DNA from: Sphingobacteriales bacterium | Lineage (GTDB): Bacteria > Bacteroidota > Bacteroidia > Chitinophagales > Chitinophagaceae | Assembly: GCA_016708305.1 (NCBI GenBank) | Contig: JADJGB010000008.1 | Location: 1,612,001-1,676,000 of the forward strand | DNA: 64,000 nucleotides | Direction of reading: 5' to 3' | Part shown: piece by piece, positions 27,135-37,435 of the stretch | Layout: each line of letters opens with the position of its first letter | Numbering within the stretch: position 1 is the stretch's first letter | Program-made: the position numbers and the translations under genes | Notes under the pieces: model-generated | The model's input: the letters and a program-made list of their open reading frames with translations, nothing else | What the model was told of the DNA's origin: nothing | The model's database searches: none

Positions 27135-27383
27135 ATGAAAGAAGGTATCCATCCAAAAAACTATCGTTTAGTTGTGTTTAAAGACATGAGTAATGGTGAT
27201 TCATTTTTGAGCCGTTCTACCACCCACTCCAAAGAAACCATTAAGTGGGAAGATGGCAATGAGTATCCGTTAATTAAGCTCGAAATTTCGAGCACCTCGC
27301 ATCCTTTTTATACCGGCAAAAACGTGTTGGTTGACACTGCAGGCCGTATTGACAAGTTTAAAAGGAAATACGCCAAAAAATAA
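27135..27383 (+). CDS. rpmE2: 50S ribosomal protein L31, type B
   Basis: An 82-residue L31 of the type B (zinc-free) form: MKEGIHPKNYRLVVFKDMSNGDSF, TIKWEDGNEYPLIKLEISSTSHPFYTGK, DTAGRIDKFKRKYAKK. The C-x-x-C zinc motifs of type A L31 are absent, and the length is right. Part of the large-subunit central protuberance bridging to the 30S subunit. In many bacteria type B L31 replaces the zinc form when zinc is low; in Bacteroidota it is usually the only L31. It has its own promoter, a possible leader and a strong terminator. Confidence 0.96.
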   Translation: MKEGIHPKNYRLVVFKDMSNGDSFLSRSTTHSKETIKWEDGNEYPLIKLEISSTSHPFYTGKNVLVDTAGRIDKFKRKYAKK

Positions 27384-27410
27384 TCGCAGAATGATTAATT
27401 GTTTTTATAG

Positions 27411-27438
27411 AAAACCCTGCCTTCTGCGGGGTTTTTTT
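27411..27438 (+). terminator. Intrinsic terminator of rpmE2
   Basis: AAAACCCTGC, loop CTTCT, GCGGGGTTTTTTT: a 10-bp stem with one G-T pair and a seven-base T-tract, 28 bases after the stop. Confidence 0.9.
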
Positions 27439-27475
27439 GATGCCTGACAGTTTATGATTACCTTAGCAGCTTTGT

Positions 27476-28654
27476 ATGAAATACCTCTTATTTACCCAGG
27501 AAGGAGTTAATATCAAAGGGTTATATCCATTTACCCTTACCCGAAATCCGCAGGATATGATGATGGGCATGATGACCAACCGGCAGCGTTGGGAAAGGAC
27601 GCTGCATCTTCCTTCGATTGATTTGGAAGAAAGCGGCAAACTGCCTTCCTTGCATCCCCAAATAAAGTGGCAGGATATTAAGGCTTGGATACCGTGTATT
27701 TATTGCAAAGTAACCTGCTACCATCAAAAACCTGATTTCTGAAAATAAAAACTAAAACCCGGCGGTGCAATTGCAGCTGCAGATGGTCAAATTCTGGTAT
27801 ATCTTCTTGGTGAAAAACAGTTGAGTAAAGAAAAGAAGATGCCAGAGCCCAATGAGGTTACAATATTGCATGATTTGTTAAAAATTGAATTTTCCTGGGA
27901 CATTTTTGGTTTAAATAAACAAATGTTACAATATGATTTTGAGTGGCTGACCAAAAACAAAAAATCGGAACCTATTGATAAGACTAACAGAATCAGTGAG
28001 TTAAAGAATGTATTTGTAGAAAGAGGGGCTGTTTTAAAGCATATAATTATAAATGCCGAAGACGGGCCCGTATTTATTTCTAAAAATGCCTTAGTAATGG
28101 AAGGTTCCTGTTTGCGAGGTCCAATTTTCATTGGAGAAAATGCAGTAGTAAAAATGGGCTCCAAAATTTATGGCGCTACTACCATTGGTCCGGGCTGCAC
28201 GATAGGCGGTGAGAGAAAGAATGTGGTAATGTTTGGCAATTCCAACAAGGCGCATGACGGCTATCTGGGCGATTCGGTAATAGGAGAGTGGTGCAATATG
28301 GGAGCAGGAACAAGCAACAGCAATTTAAAGAACACGGCTGGAAATATCGTTGTACATTTGCAGAATCAAAAATTAGAGGCCGGGCAAAAATGCGGCATGT
28401 TGATGGGAGATTTTCGAGAACTGCTATTAATACATCCATTAATACAGGTACGGTGATAGGGGTGAGCGCAATGTTTTTGGTGAGGGACTGACACCTAAGC
28501 ATATACCTTCTTTTGCTCAGGAATGAGTGGCGAAGTGAAATACAAGCAGGAAAAAGCGCTTCGTGATGCCGATAATTGGAAAAAATTAAAGAATGAGATA
28601 CTTTCTGAAACTGAAAAATCCATTCTGACCAATATTTATAAACAAATTAAATAA
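27476..28654 (+). CDS. GlmU-like sugar-nucleotidyltransferase / acyltransferase, heavily frameshifted
   Basis: About 390 residues when joined over at least four single-base breaks (near 27690, 27740, 28410 and 28545). The N-terminus, YLLFTQEGVNIKGLYPFTLTRNPQDMMMGM, matches the NTP-transferase-like N-terminal domain of GlmU-related proteins (N-x-L-P-F-T-x-T-R-P). The middle and C-terminal parts form a left-handed beta-helix: GPVFISKNALVMEGSCLRGPIFIGENAVVKMG, TTIGPGCTIGGERKNVVMFGNSNKAHDGYLGDSVIGEWCNMGAGTSNSNLKN. The family makes or modifies nucleotide sugars for the cell envelope; the exact reaction is not established from sequence. It lies 10 bases before tpiA and probably shares its transcript. 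Confidence 0.8.
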
Positions 28655-28663
28655 TTTAAAAAA

Positions 28664-29420
28664 ATGAGAAAGCAAATTGCAGCAGCAAACTGGAAAATGA
28701 ATCTGACGTATCAACAGGGAGAGCAGTTGTTGGATGATATCCTTGCAGCCAATATTGAATTGAAAGAAAATCAGGAAGTGATTTTTGGCGTGCCCTTTCC
28801 GTATCTGACAATGGCCGAAGGAAAGGTGAAGGCAAAGAACTATCATGTTTCGGCTCAGAACTGTTACAACCAAAAATCGGGTGCTTACACCGGAGAAGTA
28901 TCAGTAGAAATGCTTAAATCTATCGGTATTAAGCATTGCATTATCGGCCATAGCGAAAGAAGAGAGTATTTTGGAGAAAGCAACCTGATGCTGTCCGAAA
29001 AATTAGACCTTTTGTTGGGAGAAGGATTAACACCATATTTTGCTGTGGCGAGCCACTCTCCATCAGAGAAGCCGACACTCAAAACGAATATGTAGAAAAA
29101 CAATTGCAGGAATCACTATTCCATCTGTCGGCAGATGATCTTAAAAAATCATCATTGCTTACGAACCCATCTGGGCAATTGGCACCGGCAAAACAGCTAC
29201 TACCGAACAGGCTCAGGAAATACATGCTTACCTGCGCTCTGTGCTGGCAAAACAATATGGTCAGGAAGTAGCTGGCGAAATTCCTATTTTGTATGGAGGC
29301 AGTGTGAAGGCCAATAATGCAAAAGAATTATTTAGCTGTGCCGATGTGGACGGCGGTCTGGTAGGTGGTGCGGCATTGGTAGCTGTTGATTTTGTGGAGA
29401 TAATTAAGGGGTTGGAGTAA
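28664..29420 (+). CDS. tpiA: Triosephosphate isomerase, two frameshifts
   Basis: Interconverts dihydroxyacetone phosphate and glyceraldehyde 3-phosphate. AANWKMN carries the active-site Asn and Lys, IIGHSERREYFGE the catalytic His, AYEPIWAIGTGKTA the catalytic Glu, and ILYGGSVKANN plus GLVGGAAL the phosphate-binding loops. About 251 residues, full length. Two missing bases in homopolymers break it: one T in CATATTTTGC near 29042 (restoring FCCGEPLSIREA) and one A in CTTAAAAAATC near 29145 (restoring LKKIIIAYEP). Since all catalytic blocks are intact in an essential glycolytic gene, these are most likely consensus errors. Confidence 0.95.
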
Positions 29421-29454
29421 AATAATCGCAGTATTTTTTGGAAAAGTGATTTTA

Positions 29455-29493
29455 TTTTAAAGCAGTAGTAAAAATACAACTACTGCTTTAAAA
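29455..29493. terminator. Bidirectional terminator between tpiA and the glycosyltransferase gene
   Basis: A perfect 15-bp stem, TTTTAAAGCAGTAGT at 29455-29469 and ACTACTGCTTTAAAA at 29479-29493, loop of nine. The stop codon of the minus-strand gene lies within its right arm. Confidence 0.88.
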
Positions 29494-30347
29494 TTCCTTT
29501 GTGATAACTTTTTTAAAAAATACATACATTATTCTCAAATGTGTTTTTAAAAAAAAGGAATAGGATAATAGTATTTTCCAGTAATAAGCGGCAATTTTTA
29601 GGTTGTCAAATTTAAATGAGAGAAATATTATTTGTATCAGATTTCTTATTTCCAATTTATTTTCACTATATGTTCTCGAAGAAAAGTTTATTGGCAAGTA
29701 ATCCTTGTATAATTTGTAAAACCTATCAGCCTCTTCCACCCATTTTTGGTTGATATTCCCCTTGAGTAATGTTGAATAAGAATTTTATCTGTACACCTTA
29801 TAGTATAGTTTCTGATGTTATACTCCATACATAGGCTTATATCATAAAAATGGAAGTCTTTAAAAAGAGGGTTAAAAAATATTTTGCTATCCTTTCTTAC
29901 ACACATAAACACGCCATCAATTAAAGCCATTCTCTGTTTTTCAATGGGACCTTCAAATTCATTTTCATATTCATACAATGAATTGCTTTCTCCATGAATT
30001 ATATTCATGAATTGCAAATCGGAATAGGTTCCCCACCAGGAAGATGGTGCTTTACTTTTATTTGCCGCACCGGCAATCCCTACGATCCCAAGAGTACTTT
30101 CTTTCAGAAACATGTCTAAAACTATTTTTCCCCAATTTTTAGTATGAAAAATTATGTCCTCATGACAAAAACACAATATATCAAATTTTGCTTGCGTCAT
30201 ACCCATATTGTATGCCTCACAAAGTCCATATTGGGCATGATTTTCTATTTTTATTATCTCATGCTCTGTGCCTATAGTCTCTTTAATACTTTTAGATACA
30301 ATGTTAAAATATTCTGTATTATGAGATGAAATTATTACTGAAATCAT
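29488..30347 (-). CDS. Family 2-like glycosyltransferase (StrF type), one frameshift
   Basis: About 285 residues joined. Start MISVIISSHNTEYFNIVSKSIKETIG is the GT-A nucleotide-binding strand; CEAYNMGMTQAKFDILCFCHEDIIFHTKNW contains the acidic H-E-D metal site typical of the Glyco_tranf_2_5 (StrF) branch; IDGVFMCVRKD and FHFYDISLCMEY follow. The frame breaks at AGGGGAATATC near 29757, where one more A gives RGNINQKWVEEADRFYKLY. The AT-rich composition is like that of its neighbours up to 35.6 kb. It is the last gene of a minus-strand group with the methyltransferase and ABC exporter, so it likely builds or decorates the exported glycan. Confidence 0.85.
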
Positions 30348-30492
30348 ACAAACCCAAGTTGTCTTTTAAAAACTGCTTAAATCCTTTCTTCCTTTACTTA
30401 CATCCCATTTCACTATTTTTTTACCAGCTTGTTAATAATACTCCATAATTTGTGAATTCTATTTATCATTCGGAAATGAATTTGTTTTTGTT

Positions 30493-31203
30493 TCACTTTA
30501 TTAATCTGCGCTTTATGCCTATAATCATTAAATTTTCTATAATATTTACGAAAATTATTAATGTCTTTTTTAATAAAATTATACAATTAGCTCCGAAAAT
30601 TACCATCTCAATTTGAGACAAAGCATTAGCTTCAAGGTCAGATAGATTATATTTATGCTTATAGTCATTTTGTGAAAATTCTTGATTAATAATATAAGGT
30701 AAAGGCAACAATTTATTAAAAATTGATGTTTTTCTTGCATCAAATTCATACCCTAAAAAACTACTTTTACCCCAAAAAGATGTTTCTATATCTTCAATGA
30801 TATAAACTCCTCCAGATTTTAGAAGATTAATCAATCTCACAAAAGTATTCCATTGAAATTCAGGAATATGGGAAGCATCATCAATAATAAGGGAGTATTT
30901 AGAAATTGAATTTCTAACAAACTCGTCCAAATCATCCACATTACTTTGATCTAAAATAAAATATTTTTCTAATAAACTGTCATTGGGGTTTTCTATAATA
31001 TCTGCTGAATGAATTATTGCATTTTTAAAATAGTTTGACCAGAGTTTAATTGAATAGCCATTCTCATAACCTATTTCTAACATCTTTATTTTATCACCTA
31101 TAAATCTATCCAAAAAAAAAGGATATAATCTTTGATAACCATGATGCCATATTTTATCTGAATCTTCATTAGCTTCTATAAATTTTTGAAATAGACTATT
31201 CAT
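30493..31203 (-). CDS. Class I SAM-dependent methyltransferase
   Basis: 236 residues. Rossmann motif I is KMLEIGYENGYSIKLWSNYF (E-x-G-x-x-x-G), acidic strand-2 end IIHSADI, and YSLIIDDASHIPEFQWNTFVRLINLLKSGGVYIIEDIET gives motif IV/post-II with D-D-A-S-H. That last block is typical of methyltransferases acting on sugars in polyketide and polysaccharide pathways (MycE/TylF-like, PF13578 type). It starts 7 bases from the end of the ABC ATPase gene, so it is in the same operon. In ABC-type O-antigen systems, a terminal methyl group often stops chain growth and is recognised by the ATPase's C-terminal domain; that role here is inference. Confidence 0.8.
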   Translation of the reverse strand: MNSLFQKFIEANEDSDKIWHHGYQRLYPFFLDRFIGDKIKMLEIGYENGYSIKLWSNYFKNAIIHSADIIENPNDSLLEKYFILDQSNVDDLDEFVRNSISKYSLIIDDASHIPEFQWNTFVRLINLLKSGGVYIIEDIETSFWGKSSFLGYEFDARKTSIFNKLLPLPYIINQEFSQNDYKHKYNLSDLEANALSQIEMVIFGANCIILLKKTLIIFVNIIENLMIIGIKRRLIK

Positions 31204-31210
31204 CTTTTAT

Positions 31211-32493
31211 TTATTTTTTAACCAAACATTCTTCTTGAAATAAATTTGTTCTAATTTGAGAATTATACATTGGACTATTTTCAATTGTGTATTTATTCCC
31301 TACAAGACTTTTGGCTAATATTCCAAATGATAAACTTATTTCATTATTATTTATTTTTTTCTTAAAAGGAATGGCGATGTCAAAATCGACAGTATAATTG
31401 CCCACAGCTAAAAAATAAGGTGGAATTCTGAATTTTAAACTATGAAGCCCAATTGTTAGCGTTTCAAGGTTATTATAGTCGTTATAATTTGCTCTTAAAA
31501 TTGGATAGCCAAAGCCTGAAATTAAATTAAATCCGCAAACAAGACTGGGAAGTGTTTCAGTTATTTCTAATGTAATTCCAACTTCAATTTCATCATCCAA
31601 ATAAATATTGGTGTTATTATTTACCGAACGAATTACTGTTTGATAAATTATTAACGACTCATTTCCTGCTTTACCGGTCCATTTTGTATTTTTTGATATT
31701 ACATTTTTAATATAGTTATCTATTACTTCGGAGGTAAAGATTTCATTTCGACAGAACCTTGATTTAATAGGAGAGCGTTTTTACATAGGTTCTGGATAGC
31801 ACTCATATTATGACTCACAAACAACACCGTTCTGCCCTCCTGCTCGCTCACATCCTTCATTTTGCCAATACATTTTTTTTGAAACTCGGCATCACCTACT
31901 GCCAGCACCTCGTCCACAATCAGAATATCAGGCTCCAAATGTGCTGCTACGGCAAATGCCAACCGAACATACATGCCGCTGCTGTATCGTTTTACAGGCG
32001 TATCAATGAATTTTTCAACTCCGGAAAAGTCAACTATTTCATCAAACTTTCGTTTTATTTCAGCTTTCGTCATCCCCAAAATAGCGCCGTTTAAAAAAAT
32101 ATTTTCACGACCAGTCATCTCCTGATGAAAACCGGTACCCACTTCTAACAGGCTGGCTATTTTCCCATTCAACTTTATTTCACCGGAAGTTGGCTTGGTA
32201 ATCTTACTCAAAATTTTAAGCAAGGTGCTTTTCCCAGCTCCATTTTTGCCGATTATACCAAGTACTTCTCCTTTTTTAACTTCAAAATTGATATCCTTCA
32301 ATGCCCATATTTCATTTTCAGAAATCTTATTGTTTTTATGATGGTTTATTCGAGAAATTTTAGCAAAAGGATCATCCTTTCCTTTGAATTTGGCAAACCA
32401 CCTGTTTAGGTCATGGCTCAGTGTGCCTGTGCCGATTTCTCCCAACCGATAAAGTTTACTAAGATTCTCTATTTTAATAGCAATATCACTCAT
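31211..32493 (-). CDS. wzt: Polysaccharide ABC exporter ATPase (Wzt) with C-terminal carbohydrate-binding domain, one frameshift
   Basis: ATPase of an inner-membrane O-antigen or capsule exporter. Residues 1-250 are the nucleotide-binding domain: GIIGKNGAGKSTLLKIL (Walker A), YSSGMYVRLAFAVAAH (signature), DILIVDEVLAVGDAEFQKKC (Walker B and D-loop), VLFVSHNM (H-loop). TGFHQEMTGRENIFLNGAILGM is typical of the teichoic-acid/O-antigen (TagH/Wzt) branch. After a frame break near 31730, residues 260-425 form a Wzt C-terminal beta-sandwich (EIEVGITLEITETLPSLVCGFNLIS, LAVGNYTVDFDIAIP). Such a domain binds the finished glycan's non-reducing end in E. coli O9a. The permease gene lies 4 bases upstream. 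Confidence 0.9.
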
Positions 32494-32497
32494 TATC

Positions 32498-33343
32498 TTA
32501 TACAGTATCCATAAAGGTTTTTTCTACCTTATTAAAAATAATTGAACCTAAAATTAGAATTATTATCGTAAATAATATGCTGTATGAAATACTTGCCCAT
32601 GAAAATTCTCCTTTTCCCAAAAATCCGTATCGAAAAATTTCAATAATTGATGACATAGGGTTCAGATTAATCAGCCATTTATATTTTTCGGGAATGGAGG
32701 AAAGCGGATAAATGACCGGCGTGGCATACATCCATAACTGAATGGAGAAACTCAATAGGAAAATAAGGTCTTTGTATTTACTGGTCAATGCACTGATGAT
32801 TAGACCCAAACCCAATGCCATTCCTCCCATCAGCAATATTAAAAAAGGGAAGAAAACGATATAAAAATTAGGTTGAATGGTTTGAGTAACGGTAACATAA
32901 TATATCCAGATAATCAAAAACAATGCAAACTGGATACTCAGTCTCACTAAATTGCTCACAATAATTGAAAGTGGCATAATCAGTCGGGGAAAATACACTT
33001 TCCCAAACAGGGCAGCATTATCTTTAAATACTGTAGCTGTTTTGTTCAAACAATCAGAAAAGTAATTCCATAAGGTGATGCCTGCCAGATAAAAAACAAT
33101 CATCGGAATCCCATCTGTCCCGATTTTTGCAATACTGCCAAAAACGATGACAAACATAATGGTAGTGAGTATAGGCTGTATAAAAAACCAGAGTGGTCCC
33201 AGAATCGTTTGTTTATAGTTGGAGACAAAATCTCGATGTACCAATAACCTCAGCAAATCTCTGTACCTCCACACTTCTTTGAGCTTCAAATCAAGAAGTT
33301 TGTTATAAGGTTTTATAATTTCGGTCCAATTATGCTCATTCAT
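32498..33343 (-). CDS. wzm: Polysaccharide ABC exporter permease (Wzm)
   Basis: A 281-residue ABC-2 permease with six hydrophobic segments. The N-terminal RYRDLLRLLVHRDFVSNYKQTILGPLWFFIQPILTTIMFVIVFG is the classic amphipathic interface helix plus TM1 of Wzm/TagG. Late in the protein there is MYATPVIYPLSSIPEKYKWLINLNPMSSIIEIFRYGFLG, also diagnostic. Its stop lies four bases before the wzt start, so the pair is transcribed and assembled together. It exports undecaprenyl-linked glycan from cytoplasm to periplasm. No O-antigen ligase is in the window. Confidence 0.92.
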   Translation of the reverse strand: MNEHNWTEIIKPYNKLLDLKLKEVWRYRDLLRLLVHRDFVSNYKQTILGPLWFFIQPILTTIMFVIVFGSIAKIGTDGIPMIVFYLAGITLWNYFSDCLNKTATVFKDNAALFGKVYFPRLIMPLSIIVSNLVRLSIQFALFLIIWIYYVTVTQTIQPNFYIVFFPFLILLMGGMALGLGLIISALTSKYKDLIFLLSFSIQLWMYATPVIYPLSSIPEKYKWLINLNPMSSIIEIFRYGFLGKGEFSWASISYSILFTIIILILGSIIFNKVEKTFMDTV

Positions 33344-33425
33344 TAAGATATTACATATATTTAAATACTTTTACAAATTTAATATAAAAGACGTATTCTT
33401 TGTTTTAATTCATTGATATTAAGAA

Positions 33426-34466
33426 ATGGAGGAGAAAATTAAAATAGCTTATATAGAAATTGATTGCCACAGTGAAATATTATTCAATTTTAGGAGTTTA
33501 ATGGAAGAATCTGAATTGTTTCAGGTGAATTATTATATTTCAAAAGAAGTATTGGATGAATTACAATTAGGTTTTTCTGAAAATCTTATTTGTGTAACTA
33601 AAGGAAATATTTTTACCAAATTAGATAAGGACTTTAAATTAGTCATAATTGGAACTGGTGATAAATATTTTCCCGTTTATAAAAGAATAGCTAAGGCATA
33701 TCATACATGTGCAATTATACATAATCTAAATTTAGCATATACAGAAAATATTTTTTTTAATAAAGAAATCAAAACTTCATTAATACATCGTTTTGGCCTA
33801 ATGATTACAAAAAATGCTTTTTTGAAAAAATTAAAAAGAATATATATATTAGATGAATATCTTCACAGGGGTCATGAATTTTTAAAAACCAGATATTTGC
33901 CCTTGTTTTTTAATTATAGTAGAGCAGAACATAAGACGCGTAGTTGCATTAAAATCGTGGTGCCTGGTACGGTAGAACAAAAGAGAAGAAATTATCTTCA
34001 TGTTTTTAAAAAAGTAAAATGTTTTAAAGGTACGATTCAATTAATTTTGCTGGGCAAGGCAAAAGGTGAAGAATTGACTTGGATAAGGAAGGCAGAAAAT
34101 GAAATACCAGACAATATTAAATTAGTGTATTTTGAAAAGCATATTAATCAAAATAAATATGATCAGGTATTGTCAGATGCTGATTTGCTTTGGTGTCCTT
34201 TTCAAGAAACGACAACCTATAATGGGGTGAGTGAATTCTATGGCGTTACGAAGATTACCGGATGTTTGGGAGATGCAATAAGGTTTGGGAAACCAACGAT
34301 TTTCCCAAGTTTATTTCAGTTAAAATATGATTTTGTTTTTCAAGAGGAAGATGATTTAGAGCATCAAATTCAAAAAATATTGAAGATGAGTTTCAATTTT
34401 GAAAAATTTAAAAAGAATTCCGTTTTAAAAAAATTGGAAAACGAGTTATTGCAGTGTATTAAATGA
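33426..34466 (+). CDS. Probable glycosyltransferase (GT-B fold)
   Basis: A 346-residue protein with a layout resembling GT-B enzymes. An N-terminal half includes a conserved-looking VIIGTGDKYFPVYKRIAKAYHTCAIIHNLN. The C-terminal half has IKIVVPGTVEQKRRNYLHVFKKV, IQLILLGKAKGEEL, and DADLLWCPFQE followed by GVSEFYGVTKITGCLGDAIRFGKPTIFPS. That resembles the nucleotide-sugar-binding end of family 4-type transferases, but no motif is decisive. The composition is extremely AT-rich. It is divergent from the ABC exporter and 28 bases before a WbsX-type gene, consistent with a part in the same glycan pathway. Confidence in the general class is moderate. Confidence 0.6.
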   Translation: MEEKIKIAYIEIDCHSEILFNFRSLMEESELFQVNYYISKEVLDELQLGFSENLICVTKGNIFTKLDKDFKLVIIGTGDKYFPVYKRIAKAYHTCAIIHNLNLAYTENIFFNKEIKTSLIHRFGLMITKNAFLKKLKRIYILDEYLHRGHEFLKTRYLPLFFNYSRAEHKTRSCIKIVVPGTVEQKRRNYLHVFKKVKCFKGTIQLILLGKAKGEELTWIRKAENEIPDNIKLVYFEKHINQNKYDQVLSDADLLWCPFQETTTYNGVSEFYGVTKITGCLGDAIRFGKPTIFPSLFQLKYDFVFQEEDDLEHQIQKILKMSFNFEKFKKNSVLKKLENELLQCIK

Positions 34467-34494
34467 GCATGTAAATAAATAAATTATAGAATGA

Positions 34495-35645
34495 ATGGGA
34501 AATAAAATAAAAATAATTGCTTTTTACCTACCACAGTTTCATCCAATTCCTGAAAATGATAAATGGTGGGGAAAAGGTTTTACAGAGTGGACTAACGTTG
34601 GAAAGGCTAAACCACTGTTTCGGGGGCATTATCAACCCAGAGTTCCAGCCGATTTGGGATACTATGATTTAAGGATTCCCGAGGTAAGGGAATCTCAGGC
34701 TAATATGGCAAAATCTTTTGGTATTAATGGTTTCTGTTATTGGCATTATTGGTTCGGAAATGGTAAACGTTTATTAGAAAGGCCTTTTAATGAAGTATTA
34801 CAAAGTGGAAAGCCGGATTTTCCTTTTTGTTTAGCTTGGGCAAATCAATCGTGGCAGGGCATTTCACACGGTATACCAAATAAAAAAGTTCTGATTGAAC
34901 AATTGTATCCGGGTAAAGATGATTATATTAACCATTTTAATTCCTTGTTATCAGCATTTAAAGATTCTCGATATATTAGAATAAATGATAAGCCCGTATT
35001 TGTGATATATAAACCCTTGGATATTCCAAAAATTCAGGAATTTATACTTTTATGGAATAATCTTGCATTGCAAAATGGTTTGAAAGGGATATTTTTTATT
35101 GCACAACACCAGTCCAGACAGATATTTAACAACGCTCCTGAAAATGAAACTCTTGAGTATTTGATAAATAATGGATTTGAAGCTGTAAATTTTGTGCGTA
35201 CAAGTGATTTAGGTGAGAAGCGAGGTATATTTTTGAGAGCAATACATAAGTTTAGCAGAGAAATTCTGGGGAAACCAATGATTTTTTCCTATAAAGAAGC
35301 ATCTGAGTATTTTAGTCAATCAATTGATTTTTCCATGAATGCAATCCCTTCTATTGTACCAGGATGGGATCACACTCCACGAAGTGGAAAATATGGAGTT
35401 GTTTTCTCAAAAACAACTCCTGAATTATTTAAGCAGCATGTAGAAAAGATTTTCTTGTCTGTTATTGGGAAGCCTTCGCCCCAAAGATTAATTTTATTAA
35501 AATCCGGAATGAATGGGCCGAAGGTAATTATATGGAACCTGATTTAAAGTGGGGGCTTCAGTTTTTAGAAGTATTAAAAGCACAAAAAGATAAATTTGAA
35601 AATCCCTTAATAGAGAATGATGATATTATGGATAAAGCTGAATGA
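34495..35645 (+). CDS. WbsX-like (GH99-related) glycan-biosynthesis protein, one frameshift
   Basis: About 383 residues joined. IIAFYLPQFHPIPENDKWWGKGFTEWTNVGKAKPLF, HYQPRVPADLGYYDLR, GFCYWHYWFGNGKRLLERPF, and FCLAWANQSW are signature blocks of the WbsX family found in O-antigen and capsule clusters. The frame breaks near 35505; restored, it ends in the conserved N-E-W-x-E-G-N-x-x-E-P-D, then a short tail to the TGA at 35643. WbsX proteins are related to GH99 endo-mannosidases and are often called glycosyltransferases, but the reaction is not settled. It is transcribed with the upstream glycosyltransferase. Confidence 0.87.
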
Positions 35646-35659
35646 TTTCATTATACAGC

Positions 35660-36521
35660 CTAAAACCTTATCCCATTCAAATATACAGCGCCTTCCTTCA
35701 CACACTCAATCGGTGCTTTTTCATAAGCCTCCTGTTCCAAAATGTAATGTACCATTCCTTGCTTCTTAGCTTCCATTAAAATAGAAGGATATTTAATAGA
35801 ACCCGTACCTACAATACAGCTTACATTGGGTTCGCCTTGTTTGGGTGCAATCCCTTTTGTTCTGTCCTTAATATGACTGAGTTTGAAACGGCCGGAATAT
35901 TTTTTCATCCATTTTACCGGATCCTGTTCAGCCGCTACTACCCAATAAATATCCATTTCAAAATCTACAAGGTTAGGGTTGGTATTTTGCATAAATATAT
36001 CCTGCGGGAACTGTCCTTCCTGCTGCCTGAAAGAATAATCATGATTGTGATAGGCAAACCTGATCCCGTTCTTTTTACAAATTTCTCCGGCTGCATTAAA
36101 TTCATCCGCTATTTTTTTGTAGCCGTCCAATGTTTTCTGACGACCCACGTGGGGGCAAATCAGGTATTTCATACCTATTTCAGCGGCATCGGCTGCTTTT
36201 TGTTCCAAGTTCTTTCTGAAATCGCAATGGCTGCTCACTATTTTCATACCGAGTTCATCCATGTATTTTTTAAACCCGATGTTCCCCATTCCCCAAAACA
36301 TCCCTTGGCTACCTTCATAACTTTCAATTTCTTTGTATCCAAAAGAGGCAATTTGCTTTAAAACATCTTTTGGGTTTTTGGGTAAATCATCTCGCAGTGA
36401 ATAAAGTTGGATTCCCAGGTTTTTATGGTTCCCTTTTTAGCTGCGGCCATCACGTCTTTGCTAAAGGTGGCGCCCAAGATAGCGCCTCCTGTTAATTTTA
36501 AAATTGTTTACGGCTATACAT
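35660..36521 (-). CDS. Sugar phosphate isomerase/epimerase (xylose-isomerase-like TIM barrel), Tat/signal-bearing, frameshifted
   Basis: About 287 residues joined. The barrel shows IQLYSLRDDLPKNPKDVLKQIASFGYKEIESYEG, KYLICPHVGRQKTLDGYKKIADEFN, IRFAYHNHDYSF, FEMDIYWVVAAEQDPV, FKLSHIKDRTKG and VHYILEQEAYEK. The E, D, H and E positions form the usual divalent-metal site of this superfamily. Upstream of the intact part, and in other frames, lie MYSRKQF and LKLTGGAILGATFSKDV, a signal of the S-R-R-K-F-L-K Tat-like type, so two indels (near 36400 and 36500) split the N-terminus. It is exported, which suits the neighbouring DUF1080 and oxidoreductase proteins. The actual sugar is unknown. Confidence 0.82.
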
Positions 36522-36552
36522 ATTGTTTTCAAATAATAAAATTAATAATAGA

Positions 36553-36579
36553 AATGTCCAGGCTAACTGCCCGGACATT
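36553..36579 (-). terminator. Hairpin between the DUF1080 and epimerase genes
   Basis: AATGTCC and GGACATT form a 7-bp stem extended inside by GG/CC pairs. On the minus strand a T-rich stretch follows. It may end or attenuate transcription between the two genes. Confidence 0.45.
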
Positions 36580-36595
36580 CACAAAATATTAAAAA

Positions 36596-37392
36596 TTAAT
36601 CCAAAATTTTAATTTTTATATTTCTGTACCAAACATCATCGCCATGGTCTTGCAGTCCTATAAAACCTTCGTGTTCAGGCCCCCCTGCATTGATAAAATT
36701 TTCCCATCCTTTGAATTTGCTGTTTTCAATCATTTTTTTCCAGTCATCGGTCCAAAGATGATACTCCAGCACATTTTCACCATTTTGTTTGTGTACCACT
36801 GTTCCTTTAAATACCATGATGCCGCCGGTATTCCATTCACCTGCGGGTTTTGAATTTTGTGGTTTTGCAGGAATCAGGTCATAAAGTGATGCAGACTGGC
36901 GGTTCCCGTCTTTACCTAATTTTGCATCAGGATGTTTTGCATTGTCTAAGATTTGGTATTCGGGTGATGACTTCCATATAGGGTCTCCTTTTACCTCCTG
37001 TGCCAAATAGAATACGCCGCTATTACCACCGGGTGATACTTTCCACTCAAAAGATAGTTCAAAATTCTTGAATTTTTTGTCATAAATAATATCACCTCCG
37101 TCTTTTGCGCCTGCTTCACCTTCGCCGGAACCTTGAATTTTTATTGCTCCGTCTTCGATTACCCAGGCTTTAGGCACATCTGTACGGTCATATCCGCGCC
37201 AACCGGTAAAATCTTTGCCATCAAAAAGCGTTATCCATCCGGTAGTATCTTCAGCGCTTACATTAGTTGTTGCTTCCGGGGCAGTTGCTTCCTTATTTTC
37301 TGCCTCTTTCTTTTCTCCATCTCCATTATTGCAGGATGTACTTAACATAACAAACAGTATTAAAGCTGTTAACCCTAAAAAACTTTTTTCAT
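36596..37392 (-). CDS. DUF1080 lipoprotein (3-keto-disaccharide hydrolase family), copy 1, one frameshift
   Basis: About 265 residues. The ATG at 37392 begins MKKVF, then a missing T in a T6 run shifts the frame; repaired it reads LGLTALILFVMLSTSC, a lipoprotein signal. The domain shows GWITLFDGKDFTGWRGYDR, WVIEDGAIKIQGSG, GDIIYDKKFKNFELSFEWKVSPGGNSGVFYLAQE, SPEYQILDNAKHPDAK, and IGLQDHGDDVWYRNIKIKIL, the standard signatures of PF06439, a concanavalin-like fold. Pfam names this family 3-keto-disaccharide hydrolase. The D/H-rich QDHGDDVWYRNI motif is near the end. It is placed between the isomerase and a Gfo/Idh oxidoreductase, supporting a role in sugar oxidation. Confidence 0.9.
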
Positions 37393-37435
37393 TTAATTCT
37401 AATTTTTATTTTTTAGTTTAATAAATTCTTTTCCC

